A DNA stretch of 64,000 nucleotides, taken from NCBI GenBank assembly GCA_000955785.1, contig JYOD01000064.1:62001-126000 (forward strand), written 5' to 3'. This DNA comes from Burkholderiaceae bacterium 16. GTDB taxonomy: Bacteria; Pseudomonadota; Gammaproteobacteria; Burkholderiales; Burkholderiaceae. The notes below the pieces were generated by a model. That model saw nothing but the letters and a program-made list of their open reading frames with translations. It did not search any database and had not been told where the DNA came from. The translations under genes were made by a program, and so were the position numbers. Shown one piece after another: positions 40,070-49,421 of the stretch; the stretch's first letter is position 1, and the number at the start of each line of letters is the position of its first letter.

Positions 40070-41362
40070 ATGGCATTTCTCGACCGACTCAAGGCGCTGG
40101 TAGCGGGCCGACTGCGTAAGGCGCCCCAGCGCGACACGCAGGCCTACGCCCGGCTGATGAGCCTGGGCGGCCAGCGGTACATGCGCGACCGGCCGCTGAT
40201 CAAGCCGACGCCGACGAGCCTGCGCAAATTCGCCTCGACGCCGTACGCGCGCCGGGCCATCAACTACATCAAGAACCCGATTGCTCAGCTGGAATGGGAG
40301 GTTTCGCCGATCCCCGGCATCAAGGGCAACAGGGCGCTGCAGCAGCAGATCGACGTCACTACGAACTGCCTGAATTCGCCGAACCGCGATGACAGCTTCC
40401 GGTCGTTCGTCGAGCAGTTGGTGGAGGATCTGCTGATCGGTGCGGCCGGGACCTACGAGCACCAGGTCGGCAGCGACCCGGCGCGTCCCCTGTGGATGTG
40501 GCCGGTCGACGCGCTGTCGATCCAGATCTATCCCGGCTGGGCCGGCGGTCGGAACGAGGCACGCTACTGCCAGGTGATCGGTTATGGCAACGTCGGCGGC
40601 GTGCAGGGCCAGGACCTGACGGATGACGAGCTCGTCTACATTCGGATGGACCCGAACACGTCCTCTCCGTACAGCGCAGGACCGCTCGAGGTGGCTTTCC
40701 AGTCGATCAATCGCCAGTTGGGCGTGGGCGAGTACGCCGGGCAGCTCACCACCAATGCGCAACCGGAGAATCTGCTCAACTTCAAGGGCATGGATGCCAC
40801 GTCATTGCAGGCCTTCCGGAACTACTGGCGGGATGAGATCGAGGGGCAGGGCCAGACGCCGATCATTGGCTTCGAGGAAGCCCAGATCCTGAAGTTGCGT
40901 GGTACGAACGACGATGCGCTGTTCCTGAAGTACCAGGAATTCGTGATCCGCGAGATTGCCATCGCGTTCGGCATCAGCCCCATGAAGCTCGGCGTGGTGC
41001 AGGACGTGAACCGCAGCACAGCTGAGGTTTCGGATGATGCCGACTGGGACGTGACCATCACGCCGCTGGCGCGTTTGATCCAGTCGTACATCAACCGCAA
41101 GTCGATTCATGGCCGGCTGGGCTACTCACAGATTTGGTTTCGCTTCCTCGGCCTGGACCGCGACGACGAGCAGGCCACGGCCGAGATCTACGAGAGGTAC
41201 TACAAGAACAACGCCATCACGCCGAACCAGCATCGTGAGAAGCTCGGCCAGCCGCCGCTCGAGAGCAACTGGGCGGATATGACCTACGCCGACGTCGAGA
41301 TCGCCGTCAAGGGCGCCCAGGGCGCCAAGACGATGAATCCGGACCTAGCCACCAAGGAATAG
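40070..41362 (+). CDS. Portal protein
   Basis: 430 residues from ATG at 40070 with AGGAA upstream. HK97/SPP1-type portal features: ARRAINYIKNPIAQLEWEVS (about 56-75), a long middle with YRNYWRDEI-like wing helices, FLKYQEFVIREIAIAFGISP (about 291-310) followed by VNRSTAEV, and the C-terminal NNAITPNQHREKLGQPP. It forms the dodecameric ring at the capsid vertex. Gene order TerL-portal-protease-capsid supports it. Confidence 0.9.
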   Translation: MAFLDRLKALVAGRLRKAPQRDTQAYARLMSLGGQRYMRDRPLIKPTPTSLRKFASTPYARRAINYIKNPIAQLEWEVSPIPGIKGNRALQQQIDVTTNCLNSPNRDDSFRSFVEQLVEDLLIGAAGTYEHQVGSDPARPLWMWPVDALSIQIYPGWAGGRNEARYCQVIGYGNVGGVQGQDLTDDELVYIRMDPNTSSPYSAGPLEVAFQSINRQLGVGEYAGQLTTNAQPENLLNFKGMDATSLQAFRNYWRDEIEGQGQTPIIGFEEAQILKLRGTNDDALFLKYQEFVIREIAIAFGISPMKLGVVQDVNRSTAEVSDDADWDVTITPLARLIQSYINRKSIHGRLGYSQIWFRFLGLDRDDEQATAEIYERYYKNNAITPNQHREKLGQPPLESNWADMTYADVEIAVKGAQGAKTMNPDLATKE

Positions 41363-41388
41363 GGGCGCTTCGCCCACCACCCCAGCCG

Positions 41389-41408
41389 CCGCCTTCGGGC
41401 GGTTTTTT
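41389..41408 (+). terminator. Terminator after the portal gene
   Basis: CCGCC-TTCG-GGCGG hairpin followed by six T. Probably partial, because head genes continue. Confidence 0.75.
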
Positions 41409-41438
41409 CATTGGGCGCGTGCCCACACAGGAGAGCCC

Positions 41439-41744
41439 ATGAGCTTTGAGTCCCATACCGTTTCGGCGCCGGATGGCGCCAAGCCGCAGCTGAACGACCG
41501 GGTTGTGCTCGGCTCGATCATCGGCGTGGCCAACGGCGCCGGCGGCGGCGCTGGCGCCGCGGTGACCGTCGCTGTGAGCGGCCTGAAGCTGCCGCCGAAG
41601 TACGCGGTCGTGGTGAACCCTGGCCAGGACGCCACCTGGTTCGTCAGCGCCAAGACGGCCATCGGCTTCAACGTCACGCTCACGCCGCGCCTGGCCGCGA
41701 ACACGCTGGCCGCCGGTTCCTTCGACGTCGTCATCACCGCCTGA
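41439..41744 (+). CDS. Small beta-rich virion protein
   Basis: 101 residues, ribosome site AGGAGAG. Ala/Val/Gly-rich with predicted strands (AAVTVAVSGLKLPPKYAVVV, AIGFNVTLTPRL). Likely a head decoration or completion protein from its place between portal and protease, but no family is recognised. Confidence 0.65.
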   Translation: MSFESHTVSAPDGAKPQLNDRVVLGSIIGVANGAGGGAGAAVTVAVSGLKLPPKYAVVVNPGQDATWFVSAKTAIGFNVTLTPRLAANTLAAGSFDVVITA

Positions 41745-41753
41745 AGGGGCCAC

Positions 41754-41966
41754 ATGGGTATCGTCACCACTCTCACCGCCATCACCCCGACGCCGGCAGA
41801 AAACGGCAGCACCGAAGCCTACGGCGCGGATGTTGCCAGCCTGCTCGGCGTGGCCGTCACCAAGGCCCAGGAACTGGCGGCCACCCTGAACACCCTTTCG
41901 GCTCGTCTGCCGAACGGCGACGCCAACATCGCGACGATCCAGACCGTGATCGCGTCGCTCTCGTAG
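41754..41966 (+). CDS. Small hypothetical head-region protein
   Basis: 70 residues, Ala/Thr-rich, helical C-terminal half (ASLLGVAVTKAQELAATLNT). Close spacing to both neighbours supports its being a gene. No family seen. Confidence 0.6.
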   Translation: MGIVTTLTAITPTPAENGSTEAYGADVASLLGVAVTKAQELAATLNTLSARLPNGDANIATIQTVIASLS

Positions 41967-41976
41967 GAGCCAGCAC

Positions 41977-42165
41977 ATGGCAAACGGACATCAACAGGTC
42001 TCTGCCGAGCGCCTGGCGGCCGAGAAGGCCAAGAACCCGCAGGCTGCCGCGGCCATCAACGAGATCGAGATTCTCGTCGGCCAGCTGCGGCTGAAGCTCA
42101 ACCAGGTTGGCGCCCTTGGCACCAACACCGACGCGCTGGTCGCGTCGATCAAAGCGCTGCTCTAA
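41977..42165 (+). CDS. Small hypothetical head-region protein
   Basis: 62 residues, fully helical and likely coiled (ERLAAEKAKNPQAAAAINEI then LVGQLRLKLNQVG). Ribosome site AGGAG. Unknown role. Confidence 0.6.
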   Translation: MANGHQQVSAERLAAEKAKNPQAAAAINEIEILVGQLRLKLNQVGALGTNTDALVASIKALL

Positions 42166-42174
42166 GGGGGCGAC

Positions 42175-42666
42175 ATGGCACGAGCCAACACGAAAGCCGC
42201 CGGCAACGAGTCGGACACGACCACGACCGGCGCCGGCGCAGGGCAGTCCGATCCGACCACCGGGGCGGATGGCGCTACCGGCGCGCAGGACGCCGCAGGG
42301 CAGGGCGGCACGCCGCCGACCGATGCAGCCGCCCCAGGCGCCGCTGTGCAGCTCAACACGGATACGACCGCTGCCACGCTGCAGCCGAATCTGATCCCGG
42401 ATGAATCTGTCGATGCGCTGGCCGGCGCCATCGGGGGCGCCGAGGAAGCGGCAGCCGAGGTCTTTCCGGCCGCGCGCCAGACGCTGCGCGAAGCAGTCAG
42501 CAGCGCGGCAGCCGACGCCGCCAAGGCTGGCGAGCATGCCACGCACGGTGTGCTGAACGCCATCGAGGTGAAGCTGGCCGAGCTGCGCAACACCATCGCA
42601 GCCAGCCAGAACCAGGTGGCCGAGGAATACCGCCACGTGCTCGACTGGTTCGAGAACCTGCTGTAA
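42175..42666 (+). CDS. Hypothetical head-region protein with disordered N-terminus
   Basis: 163 residues. The first 75 are low-complexity (Thr/Gly/Ala/Asp); the rest is helical with ALAGAIGGAEEAAAEVFPAA and VLNAIEVKLAELRNTIAASQ. It might serve as an accessory scaffold, given position and composition. No family recognised. Confidence 0.6.
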   Translation: MARANTKAAGNESDTTTTGAGAGQSDPTTGADGATGAQDAAGQGGTPPTDAAAPGAAVQLNTDTTAATLQPNLIPDESVDALAGAIGGAEEAAAEVFPAARQTLREAVSSAAADAAKAGEHATHGVLNAIEVKLAELRNTIAASQNQVAEEYRHVLDWFENLL

Positions 42667-42675
42667 GGAACACCC

Positions 42676-44079
42676 ATGGCGCTCACGAAAGAACAACGCG
42701 ACCGCCTGCCGGGATCCGACTTCGCAGTGCCAGGCAAGCGGGCGCTACCCATTCACGACGCGAACCATGTTCGTATGGCGTGGAATATGGTCAGCGACAC
42801 CAAGGGCCTGAGCGACGCGGAACGGAGCTCGGCGCGCGATCGCATCCTGACGCGGGCGCATGAACTCGGCATCAGCACGGCTGACTGGCGCCTCACGGCG
42901 TCGTTTTCCTTCGAGGCGATGAGCCTTGCCGTGCCCGAGGTGGCTGGCCACCCGAACCGGCACCCCTTCACCGGCATCCTGACCCGCCTTGATACGCCGT
43001 CCGATAACCCGGTCGGCGGCGCGAACGGGCACAAGACGCTGATCTCGAAGGCGGTGGCCGAGGCGGCGATCGATTCGCTGCTGGGCATGGCCGTCGACTT
43101 CAAGCGGAACCTCGACGGCCATGACAGCCGCTCAAAGATCGGCCTCATCACCGAGGCATACGTGGAGGGGGACGCGGTGCACATCGCGGGCTTCTTCTAC
43201 GCCAAGGACTTCCCCGAGGAAGTCGCGCTGATTCAATCCGAGCAGGACGATCTTGGCTTCAGTTATGAAGCCGACGCCCGCATCCGGAACCTGGAAGCCG
43301 ACCCGTGGGTAGTTGATCACATCACGTTCACAGGCGCTGCCGTCCTCTACAAGGACCTGGCCGCCTACACCACTACGTCACTGGCCGCACAGGCCGACCC
43401 GGAGATCAATATGGAAGAGCTCAAAGAGATCATGAAGGCCGTTGGCGAACTGGCCAATTCCGTCAAGGTCATTGGCGAGAAGGTCAACGGCATGGAAGCC
43501 GGCGCCGCCAAGGCCGCGCTGGAAGCCAGCGCCACCCGCGACCGTGTGAAGCCGCACGTCGAAGCGCTGCGCTCGTGCGCCGCCTCGATGGAAGCCGCCG
43601 GCATCGGCACCCACGCGACCCAGGGTCACGCCAACGTGCTGCGCCACATGGCCGCCGCGATGGAATCGGATGCCATCAAGGGCAACATCCCGCACATCTA
43701 CACCGACCACGATTATCTGAACCGCCGGGTGGAAGCGGGTGCCGAGAAGGGGGGCGACGGCACCGAGAAGGCCATCGCGGACGCCGTGGCTGCCGCGCTC
43801 AAGCCGATGCAGGAAATGCTCGACGCCGCGACCACCCAGGTGAAGGACCTCTCGGCTGCCGCCTTCAACGGCTCGAAGGAACCCGAGCGCAAGACGCTCA
43901 GCCCGGAGGTGAAGCTGCTGCTCGACAAGCACAGCTTGACCGCATCCGCCGAGGCCGGCACGCTGACCGCGACCGACGTCGACAAGGTCCTGGAAGCCCA
44001 GGGCATCAAGGGGCGCCCGGCCATCGAGGCGAAGCTGAAGCTGATGGCCAGCGGCGTGCTGAGCGCGACCAAGCAGTAA
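42676..44079 (+). CDS. Prohead protease fused to scaffold, with DUF6582 N-terminus
   Basis: 467 residues. Residues 1-66 match DUF6582 (RLPGSDFAVPGKRALPIHDA). The middle is an HK97-type protease: His149 in NLDGHDS, Ser196 in LGFSYEAD and Asp214 in VDHITFTG as likely catalytic residues. From about 245 the protein is a coiled-coil scaffold (MEELKEIMKAVGELANSVKV and beyond). During assembly the protease would trim the scaffold after capsid assembly. Placed directly before the capsid gene. Confidence 0.85.
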   Translation: MALTKEQRDRLPGSDFAVPGKRALPIHDANHVRMAWNMVSDTKGLSDAERSSARDRILTRAHELGISTADWRLTASFSFEAMSLAVPEVAGHPNRHPFTGILTRLDTPSDNPVGGANGHKTLISKAVAEAAIDSLLGMAVDFKRNLDGHDSRSKIGLITEAYVEGDAVHIAGFFYAKDFPEEVALIQSEQDDLGFSYEADARIRNLEADPWVVDHITFTGAAVLYKDLAAYTTTSLAAQADPEINMEELKEIMKAVGELANSVKVIGEKVNGMEAGAAKAALEASATRDRVKPHVEALRSCAASMEAAGIGTHATQGHANVLRHMAAAMESDAIKGNIPHIYTDHDYLNRRVEAGAEKGGDGTEKAIADAVAAALKPMQEMLDAATTQVKDLSAAAFNGSKEPERKTLSPEVKLLLDKHSLTASAEAGTLTATDVDKVLEAQGIKGRPAIEAKLKLMASGVLSATKQ

Positions 44080-44109
44080 GCGGCGTCCACAAAGGAATCA
44101 GGAGAAAAC

Positions 44110-45102
44110 ATGTCCGTCAAACAAGCAGAAATGATGTCCCTGCAGGCCGCTGCCGACTATCTCGGCACCGGTGCCATCGAGGTCCCGATCTTCGAACGCG
44201 AGATCATGGACGTAGTGCGTCGCACCAGCGTGACCCTGCAGCGCGTGCCGCAGGTGCCGGCCACCGGCCACCCGCACCGCTACTTCGAGCAGACCGCGAT
44301 CGCGACTGGCGCCGCGGTTGACCCGCGCAACCTGTCCGCGACGGCCACCGGCCCGACCCGCGTCGAACGCCCGGCCTTCATCAAGGCCGTGACCGCCCAG
44401 TCCAACCTGTCGCTGTTCGACAAGGATGTGACCGAGCAGCAAGGCCAGTTCGCCTCGGTGGTCGCCAAGGACGTCGACGACATCATCAGCGGCATCGAGG
44501 TGAAGCGTGCCAAGATGTTCTGGGCCGGTACCGACACCAGCATGAGCTCGCCGACCACGCTCGAGTGGATGGGCGCGCTGGCACAGATCGGTGTTACCGC
44601 CACCGTTGCCCCGGGCGCTTCGATCATCGACGGCCTGAAAACACAGGTCGCGGCCCTGCTGGCCAACCAGACGTACACCGTACGCCCGACCGCCATCTAC
44701 CTGAACCCGGTCCTGGCCGACTACATCGACCAGGAGGCCAAGGCTTCGCGCATCGTCTTGGACAGCGTGGAGGTGACCGCCGGCGTCACGGTGGCTGCGA
44801 TCTCAACCCAGGCCGGCAAGCTGCCGCTGATCGCAGACCCGTTCATGCCGACCGACACCACCGCCAAGTACGGCGCCAGCGCACCGCCGGCGAGCAACCA
44901 AAACTACTACGCGGCCATCCTGATGGAGTCGGAGATCGAGATCCCCGTTATCTCGGGCGCCGAGTACAACCCGAATCCGCGCATGTTCCAGCTCGGCCTG
45001 GTCGGCAACCTGTCCGGCCAGTTCGTCGGCGTCAAGTTCGACACCCTCATCGTTAAGGGCGCCAGCTACGCCCACGCGCTGGTGGTGGTGAACCGCGCTT
45101 AA
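44110..45102 (+). CDS. Major capsid protein
   Basis: 330 residues, ribosome site CAGGAG. HK97-fold-type capsid: N-terminal SLQAAADYLGTGAIEVPIFE, a central YLNPVLADYIDQEAKASRIV (about 196-215) and the C-terminal strand region VGVKFDTLIVKGASYAHALV. No delta domain is visible because the scaffold is separate. Follows protease-scaffold and precedes a terminator, as for a highly expressed capsid gene. Confidence 0.88.
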   Translation: MSVKQAEMMSLQAAADYLGTGAIEVPIFEREIMDVVRRTSVTLQRVPQVPATGHPHRYFEQTAIATGAAVDPRNLSATATGPTRVERPAFIKAVTAQSNLSLFDKDVTEQQGQFASVVAKDVDDIISGIEVKRAKMFWAGTDTSMSSPTTLEWMGALAQIGVTATVAPGASIIDGLKTQVAALLANQTYTVRPTAIYLNPVLADYIDQEAKASRIVLDSVEVTAGVTVAAISTQAGKLPLIADPFMPTDTTAKYGASAPPASNQNYYAAILMESEIEIPVISGAEYNPNPRMFQLGLVGNLSGQFVGVKFDTLIVKGASYAHALVVVNRA

Positions 45103-45130
45103 CCAGTCGTTGCCGTGGGGGTAGCGTTCG

Positions 45131-45161
45131 CCGGGCGGCTCATAACCGCCCGGTTCTTTTT
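45131..45161 (+). terminator. Terminator after the capsid gene
   Basis: CCGGGCGG (45131-45138) pairs with CCGCCCGG (45146-45153), then T-rich TTCTTTTT. Confidence 0.8.
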
Positions 45162-45235
45162 CGCCCCCTAGCTTCGCTGCATCCCTCTACATGGGCCGGG
45201 CACTGCACCGGCCCTGACCTTCGAGACCCCCAGCT

Positions 45236-45454
45236 ATGAAAGTCTATCGCCCTGGAAGCCGCGGCAAGCACACCCTGATGGTCGCCCCCGGCGTCGCGCA
45301 TCCCATCTCCGAATTCGTCGAGGGGAAAGATCGAAAGCCCAAGCAGTTCAATGTCGTGTTCGTCGAGGGCGTGGCCGAGGTGTCGGAAAACCTCGGGCGC
45401 TACCTGCTGAACAACGATCTGGCCAAGCGCAGCCCCATCATCGTGCCGGAGTGA
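45236..45454 (+). CDS. Small hypothetical head-tail region protein
   Basis: 72 residues, beta-rich with MKVYRPGSRGKHTLMVAPGV at the start. Ends 3 nt before the connector gene. Not recognised; a head-completion role is inferred from position. Confidence 0.65.
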   Translation: MKVYRPGSRGKHTLMVAPGVAHPISEFVEGKDRKPKQFNVVFVEGVAEVSENLGRYLLNNDLAKRSPIIVPE

Positions 45455-45457
45455 TCC

Positions 45458-46363
45458 ATGCCGAGCAGCGTCTACCTGCAGTCCAGCGACTATGCGGCGT
45501 TCGGCGTGCCAACGGCCACGGCCGACCAGGTGGCAGCGGCATCGACGCTGATCGACGCCTACCTGTGCCGTCCCGAGGGGCTGATCTGGGCGCCGGACGC
45601 CAACGGGCTGCCGGCCTACATGAAGGGGCTCGATCCCACGTTCTCGTTTCAGCTGCCGGCGGCGATCGCGCCCGGGCTGAACGTCCCGGTCAACGCTGGG
45701 CCGCTGGCCGCCATGCTGGAGGTCGGGGACGTGGTGATCCTCGATCGCGCCACGCCAGCGGTTGTCGAGGCCTGCGTGATCGCCTCCATCACCGGCACGA
45801 CGGTGCAACTGCAGCAGGTGCTGTTCGCACACGCCAGCGGCGCCACGGTCGAGACCGACATGGTCATCAAAGAACAGCGTCGGATCCCGGATGGCAGGCC
45901 GCTGACAAGCACCAGCCGCCGCCCGCTGATGCGACTGATCGCCGGCACGGGGCGCTACGGGTACGGGCGCCGTGGCGACTCGAACCGGTTCAACCTGGAC
46001 GACTTCAACCTGATTGCGTCGCTGCAGAAGTTCGGCGGCCCGCCGGCGTGGGAGTTGTTCAACGTCACGGCCGCCGGGTTCGACGCGGCGACCGGGAACG
46101 TGTGGGTGCCGGCGGGCATCCTGCTGGCCTACTACACCGAGGTGAAGCTGCGGTATGTGGCCGGCTACCAGTACGCCAATCTGCCGGCGCAGATCAAGGG
46201 CGCTTGCGCGACGCTGATCCAGGCGATTCAGGCGTCGCCCGAGATGGGTGACATGAAGAAATACCGCGCCGGCGACACCGAGATCGAGCGCTTCAGTGCG
46301 TCGCAGCTCAACCCGGATACGCGGCGCAAGCTCGATCCGTTCCGTATTTCGGCCTTCGTATGA
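45458..46363 (+). CDS. Head-tail connector/adaptor protein
   Basis: 301 residues. Residues 1-50 form a helical adaptor start (AAASTLIDAYLCRPEG), followed by an extended beta insertion (about 60-150) and the C-terminal KLRYVAGYQYANLPAQIKGA with ACATLIQAIQ, the gp6/gp15-like pattern of adaptor proteins. Larger than most, because of the insertion. It overlaps the next gene by 4 nt. Confidence 0.7.
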   Translation: MPSSVYLQSSDYAAFGVPTATADQVAAASTLIDAYLCRPEGLIWAPDANGLPAYMKGLDPTFSFQLPAAIAPGLNVPVNAGPLAAMLEVGDVVILDRATPAVVEACVIASITGTTVQLQQVLFAHASGATVETDMVIKEQRRIPDGRPLTSTSRRPLMRLIAGTGRYGYGRRGDSNRFNLDDFNLIASLQKFGGPPAWELFNVTAAGFDAATGNVWVPAGILLAYYTEVKLRYVAGYQYANLPAQIKGACATLIQAIQASPEMGDMKKYRAGDTEIERFSASQLNPDTRRKLDPFRISAFV

Positions 46364-46698
46364 GCTTTGTTTACCCGCGCGTGATCAGCGTCAGCCGGCG
46401 CCCCGCCGAGGCCGGCGTGGGCGCCGTGGGCTATGGCGGATCGATCCCCGAGAACGAGACCATCATCGCCCAGGGCATTGATGCGGCGATCCAGCTGTCG
46501 CGGGACGGGCGCAAGCCTGAGGCTAACCTGCCGGCGGACGGCCGCAAGACCACCTGGCGCATCCTGTTCAAGCTCCCGAACGGCACGGTCGCGGACCGCG
46601 ACATCATCGTCGACGACCTCGGTCTGCGATATCAGGTGGTGGGCGCTTACTGGAACTCGCTGGGCTACAACTGCCTGTGCGAGCGGCAGGAGACTTGA
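46360..46698 (+). CDS. Head closure/stopper-like protein
   Basis: 112 residues. TWRILFKLPNGTVADRDIIV and LRYQVVGAYWNSLGYNCLCE indicate a small beta barrel of the head-closure kind. ATG lies in an overlap with the adaptor gene. Assignment from size, fold hints and order. Confidence 0.65.
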   Translation: MSFVYPRVISVSRRPAEAGVGAVGYGGSIPENETIIAQGIDAAIQLSRDGRKPEANLPADGRKTTWRILFKLPNGTVADRDIIVDDLGLRYQVVGAYWNSLGYNCLCERQET

Positions 46699-46699
46699 A

Positions 46700-47599
46700 A
46701 TGGCCGACTACACCCAGGTGCGCGACGCACTGGTGGGGGCGCTCGCCGGCACGCTCTATCCGGGCGGCACGGCCCAGCCCAGCATCACCGGCCGCCCGTT
46801 CGTCGTCTATGGCGGCTGGCCCAACCCGGCAGATCTCGACGTCGATCTGGCGGCCAGGAAGACCCACGTCAACGTGTGGCCGACCAACACCGAGAAGGTG
46901 ATCGACACCACGCAGTCGGATTGGGCGACGATGGCCGACCCGGCCAACACCCTCACGCTGACGGTGGCCGGCCAGACCGTGACGGTTGGCGGCACGGTCA
47001 GCACGCCGCAGAACGTGGCGCTGGTGGTGGATGGTCGCGGCTATGTCTACGCGGTGCAGCCGGGCGGCACGCTGACCTCGATCGCCACAGTGCTGGCGAC
47101 CTTGGTGGCGGTCGATTTCCCAGGGACGTCGTCCTCTGGCGCTGTCGTAACGGTTCCGAAGGGCCTAACCCTGTCGCTCGACTTCTTGAACCGGATCTAC
47201 CAGAACGCAGATCCGCATGACGCTGTGATCTCGCCGCGTGTCGGCGGGTTCGGTACCAGCCAGCGCGAGGTGCGGCGCGTGCAGCGCACGTTTCAGATCT
47301 CGGTCTGGGCCGGGCGGCCAGACGACCGGGACCAGGTGAACATGCTGCTGGACGGCGCGATGAACGCGCTGGGCCGGCTCAACCTGCCGGACCAGACCTA
47401 CGGGTCTCTGCGCTACATCGGCTCGCGCCCCAGCGACGGGGCGCAGAAGGAACACCTATACCGATGCGATCTGCTCTATGCGGTCGAGTTCTCGGCGACC
47501 GAGACCCGCAGCGACGCCCAGATCGTCATCACCACCACGAACGTGAGCGCCGGCCCATCGCTGGATGCGCAGTTCCCGATCGCGACCATTGTGGAGTGA
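46700..47599 (+). CDS. Tail terminator/neck-like protein
   Basis: 299 residues from ATG at 46700. The N-terminal helical part (TQVRDALVGALAGTLYPGG) and the C-terminal beta part (VRRVQRTFQISVWAGRPDDR and LYAVEFSATETRSDAQ) resemble tail-completion proteins, interrupted by a beta-rich insert (about 70-170, with repeated TVxVGG-type strands). Follows head closure as expected. Confidence 0.65.
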   Translation: MADYTQVRDALVGALAGTLYPGGTAQPSITGRPFVVYGGWPNPADLDVDLAARKTHVNVWPTNTEKVIDTTQSDWATMADPANTLTLTVAGQTVTVGGTVSTPQNVALVVDGRGYVYAVQPGGTLTSIATVLATLVAVDFPGTSSSGAVVTVPKGLTLSLDFLNRIYQNADPHDAVISPRVGGFGTSQREVRRVQRTFQISVWAGRPDDRDQVNMLLDGAMNALGRLNLPDQTYGSLRYIGSRPSDGAQKEHLYRCDLLYAVEFSATETRSDAQIVITTTNVSAGPSLDAQFPIATIVE

Positions 47600-47603
47600 G
47601 GAA

Positions 47604-47747
47604 ATGAAGCTGATTGTCACCACGCCGTTTGGCGGATACCAGATCGGGGAGGAGATCACCGACCCGGCTGCGGTCGCTGCCGTGCTGACGAGCGACCAGG
47701 CGGCCTACGTCACCCAGGTCGCTGTGGATCTACCTCCGAAGAAGTAA
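47604..47747 (+). CDS. Small hypothetical tail-region protein
   Basis: 47 residues from ATG at 47604 with GAGGA upstream. MKLIVTTPFGGYQIGEEITD opens a small beta-rich fold. Similar short proteins precede sheath genes in related phages. Confidence 0.6.
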   Translation: MKLIVTTPFGGYQIGEEITDPAAVAAVLTSDQAAYVTQVAVDLPPKK

Positions 47748-47828
47748 CCACCGAATCAGCCGCCCACGAGGCGGCTTTGTCTTGTTTGGGCTGCCTCCGG
47801 GCGGCCTTCTTTGTTTCCGGAGGCGCAA

Positions 47829-49361
47829 ATGCCGATTGTTCAGCAGGGCAGCATCAATACGACGGCCCTCATCGTTCCCGATCTCTACGTCCAGATCGTC
47901 CCGCCGCAGGTGACCCTGCTGAATGGCGTCCCCACCAACGTGATCGGCATGGTCGGCACGGCGCAGTGGGGCCCGGTCAATTCGCCGACGATCATCGGCA
48001 ACATGGCCATGTACGCCCAGGCGTTCGGTGCGGTCCAGAACCGAAAGTACGACATGGGCACCGCTGTCGCCGCGGCGGTCATCAACGGCGCGAACAACTT
48101 CCGCTGCGTGCGAGCGACGGACGGCACGGATGTTGCCGCCACCGCTGTGGTGCAGTCGACCTGCCTGACGCTGACCGGCAAGTACACCGGCACGCTGGGC
48201 AATACGATTGTAGCCACGCTGGCGCAGGGTTCGGCGGCCGGCACGTGGAAGGTAACGGTGGCGGCGCCCACCCTGGCCCCGGAAGTGTTCGACAACATCG
48301 GCTCGGGCTTGTCCGGCAATGCGCTGTGGGTGGCTATCGCCGCGGCGATCAACATCGGCACCAGCGTTCAGCGCGGGCCGTCACAAATCGTCGTCGCTGC
48401 CGCTGGTGCCGGCGTGGCAGCACCGGTTGCTGCCAGCTTCACGCTGGCCGGCGGCACCGATGGCGCCACCACCATCACCGGTACCGTGCTGATCGGCCAG
48501 GACACCATCCCGCGCAAGGGCATGTACGCGCTGCGCAACCAGGGCGTGTCGGTCGGCGTGCTGGTGGATTGCGACGACTCGACCACCTGGGCCAACCAGG
48601 TGGCGTTCGGGTTGTCGGAGGGCATTTACATGATCGGCGTGGGTCCGGCGGGCGACACGATCGCCAACGCCGTTTCCGCGAAGGCGACGGCCGGCATCGA
48701 CAACTATGCGTTCAAGCTGCTCTTCGGCGACTGGATTTACTTCCTGGACACGGCCAACGGCGTGACCCGCCTGATCTCGCCGCAGGGCTTCGTGGCCGGC
48801 TTGCTGGGGAACCTCTCGCCCGAGCAGAGCAGCCTGAACAAGCAGCTGTACGGTGTGGTCGGCACGCAGAAGTCCAACGCTAACCAGACCTACAGCTCAG
48901 CAGAGCTCCAGGCGCTGGCGCAAGCCGGCATCGACGTCGTGACCAACCCGGTGCCGGGCGGCTCGTACTTCGGTTGCCGCATTGGCCACAACAGCAGCTC
49001 GAACGCTCTGACTCAGGGTGACAACTACACCCGGATGACGAACTACATCGCCGCGACCATCAATGCCGGCATGGGTAAGTACGTCGGCCGGCTGCAGTCC
49101 GTCACCGTGCGCGCGCAGGCCGCGGCGACGTTGTCGAACTTCCTGTCCAGCATGGAACAGCAGGGGATGATCGGCGCAGTCAACGGCGGTCCGGCTTACT
49201 CGGTCCAGATCGACGCCAACAACAACCCGATGAACCGGGTGGCGCTGGGCTACATGCAGGCCGACGTGAAAGTGATCTACCTGTCGGTGATCGAGAAGTT
49301 CTTGGTGAACGTCGAGGGCTCGCAAGCCACGGTGATCAGGACCTCTACCAGCAACCAGTAA
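47829..49361 (+). CDS. Tail sheath protein
   Basis: 510 residues from ATG at 47829, with GGAGG 7 nt upstream. It forms the contractile sheath. N-terminal PGVYVQ-like region (TTALIVPDLYVQIVPPQ), GMVGTAQWGPVN (about 42-53), a variable middle domain (about 100-230) and the conserved C-terminus (GKYVGRLQSVTVRAQAAATL, LVNVEGSQATVIR). This gene and the next establish a contractile tail. Confidence 0.9.
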   Translation: MPIVQQGSINTTALIVPDLYVQIVPPQVTLLNGVPTNVIGMVGTAQWGPVNSPTIIGNMAMYAQAFGAVQNRKYDMGTAVAAAVINGANNFRCVRATDGTDVAATAVVQSTCLTLTGKYTGTLGNTIVATLAQGSAAGTWKVTVAAPTLAPEVFDNIGSGLSGNALWVAIAAAINIGTSVQRGPSQIVVAAAGAGVAAPVAASFTLAGGTDGATTITGTVLIGQDTIPRKGMYALRNQGVSVGVLVDCDDSTTWANQVAFGLSEGIYMIGVGPAGDTIANAVSAKATAGIDNYAFKLLFGDWIYFLDTANGVTRLISPQGFVAGLLGNLSPEQSSLNKQLYGVVGTQKSNANQTYSSAELQALAQAGIDVVTNPVPGGSYFGCRIGHNSSSNALTQGDNYTRMTNYIAATINAGMGKYVGRLQSVTVRAQAAATLSNFLSSMEQQGMIGAVNGGPAYSVQIDANNNPMNRVALGYMQADVKVIYLSVIEKFLVNVEGSQATVIRTSTSNQ

Positions 49362-49421
49362 GCCACCCTCTGACCACAAGGCCCCGCCGCGCGCGGGGCT
49401 TCTCTCTTTCCGGAGAAAGAC

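Noticed and set aside
47777..48883. 368-codon frame inside the tail sheath gene
   Set aside because: Different frame of a well-defined sheath gene; low-complexity Arg/Gly/His product.
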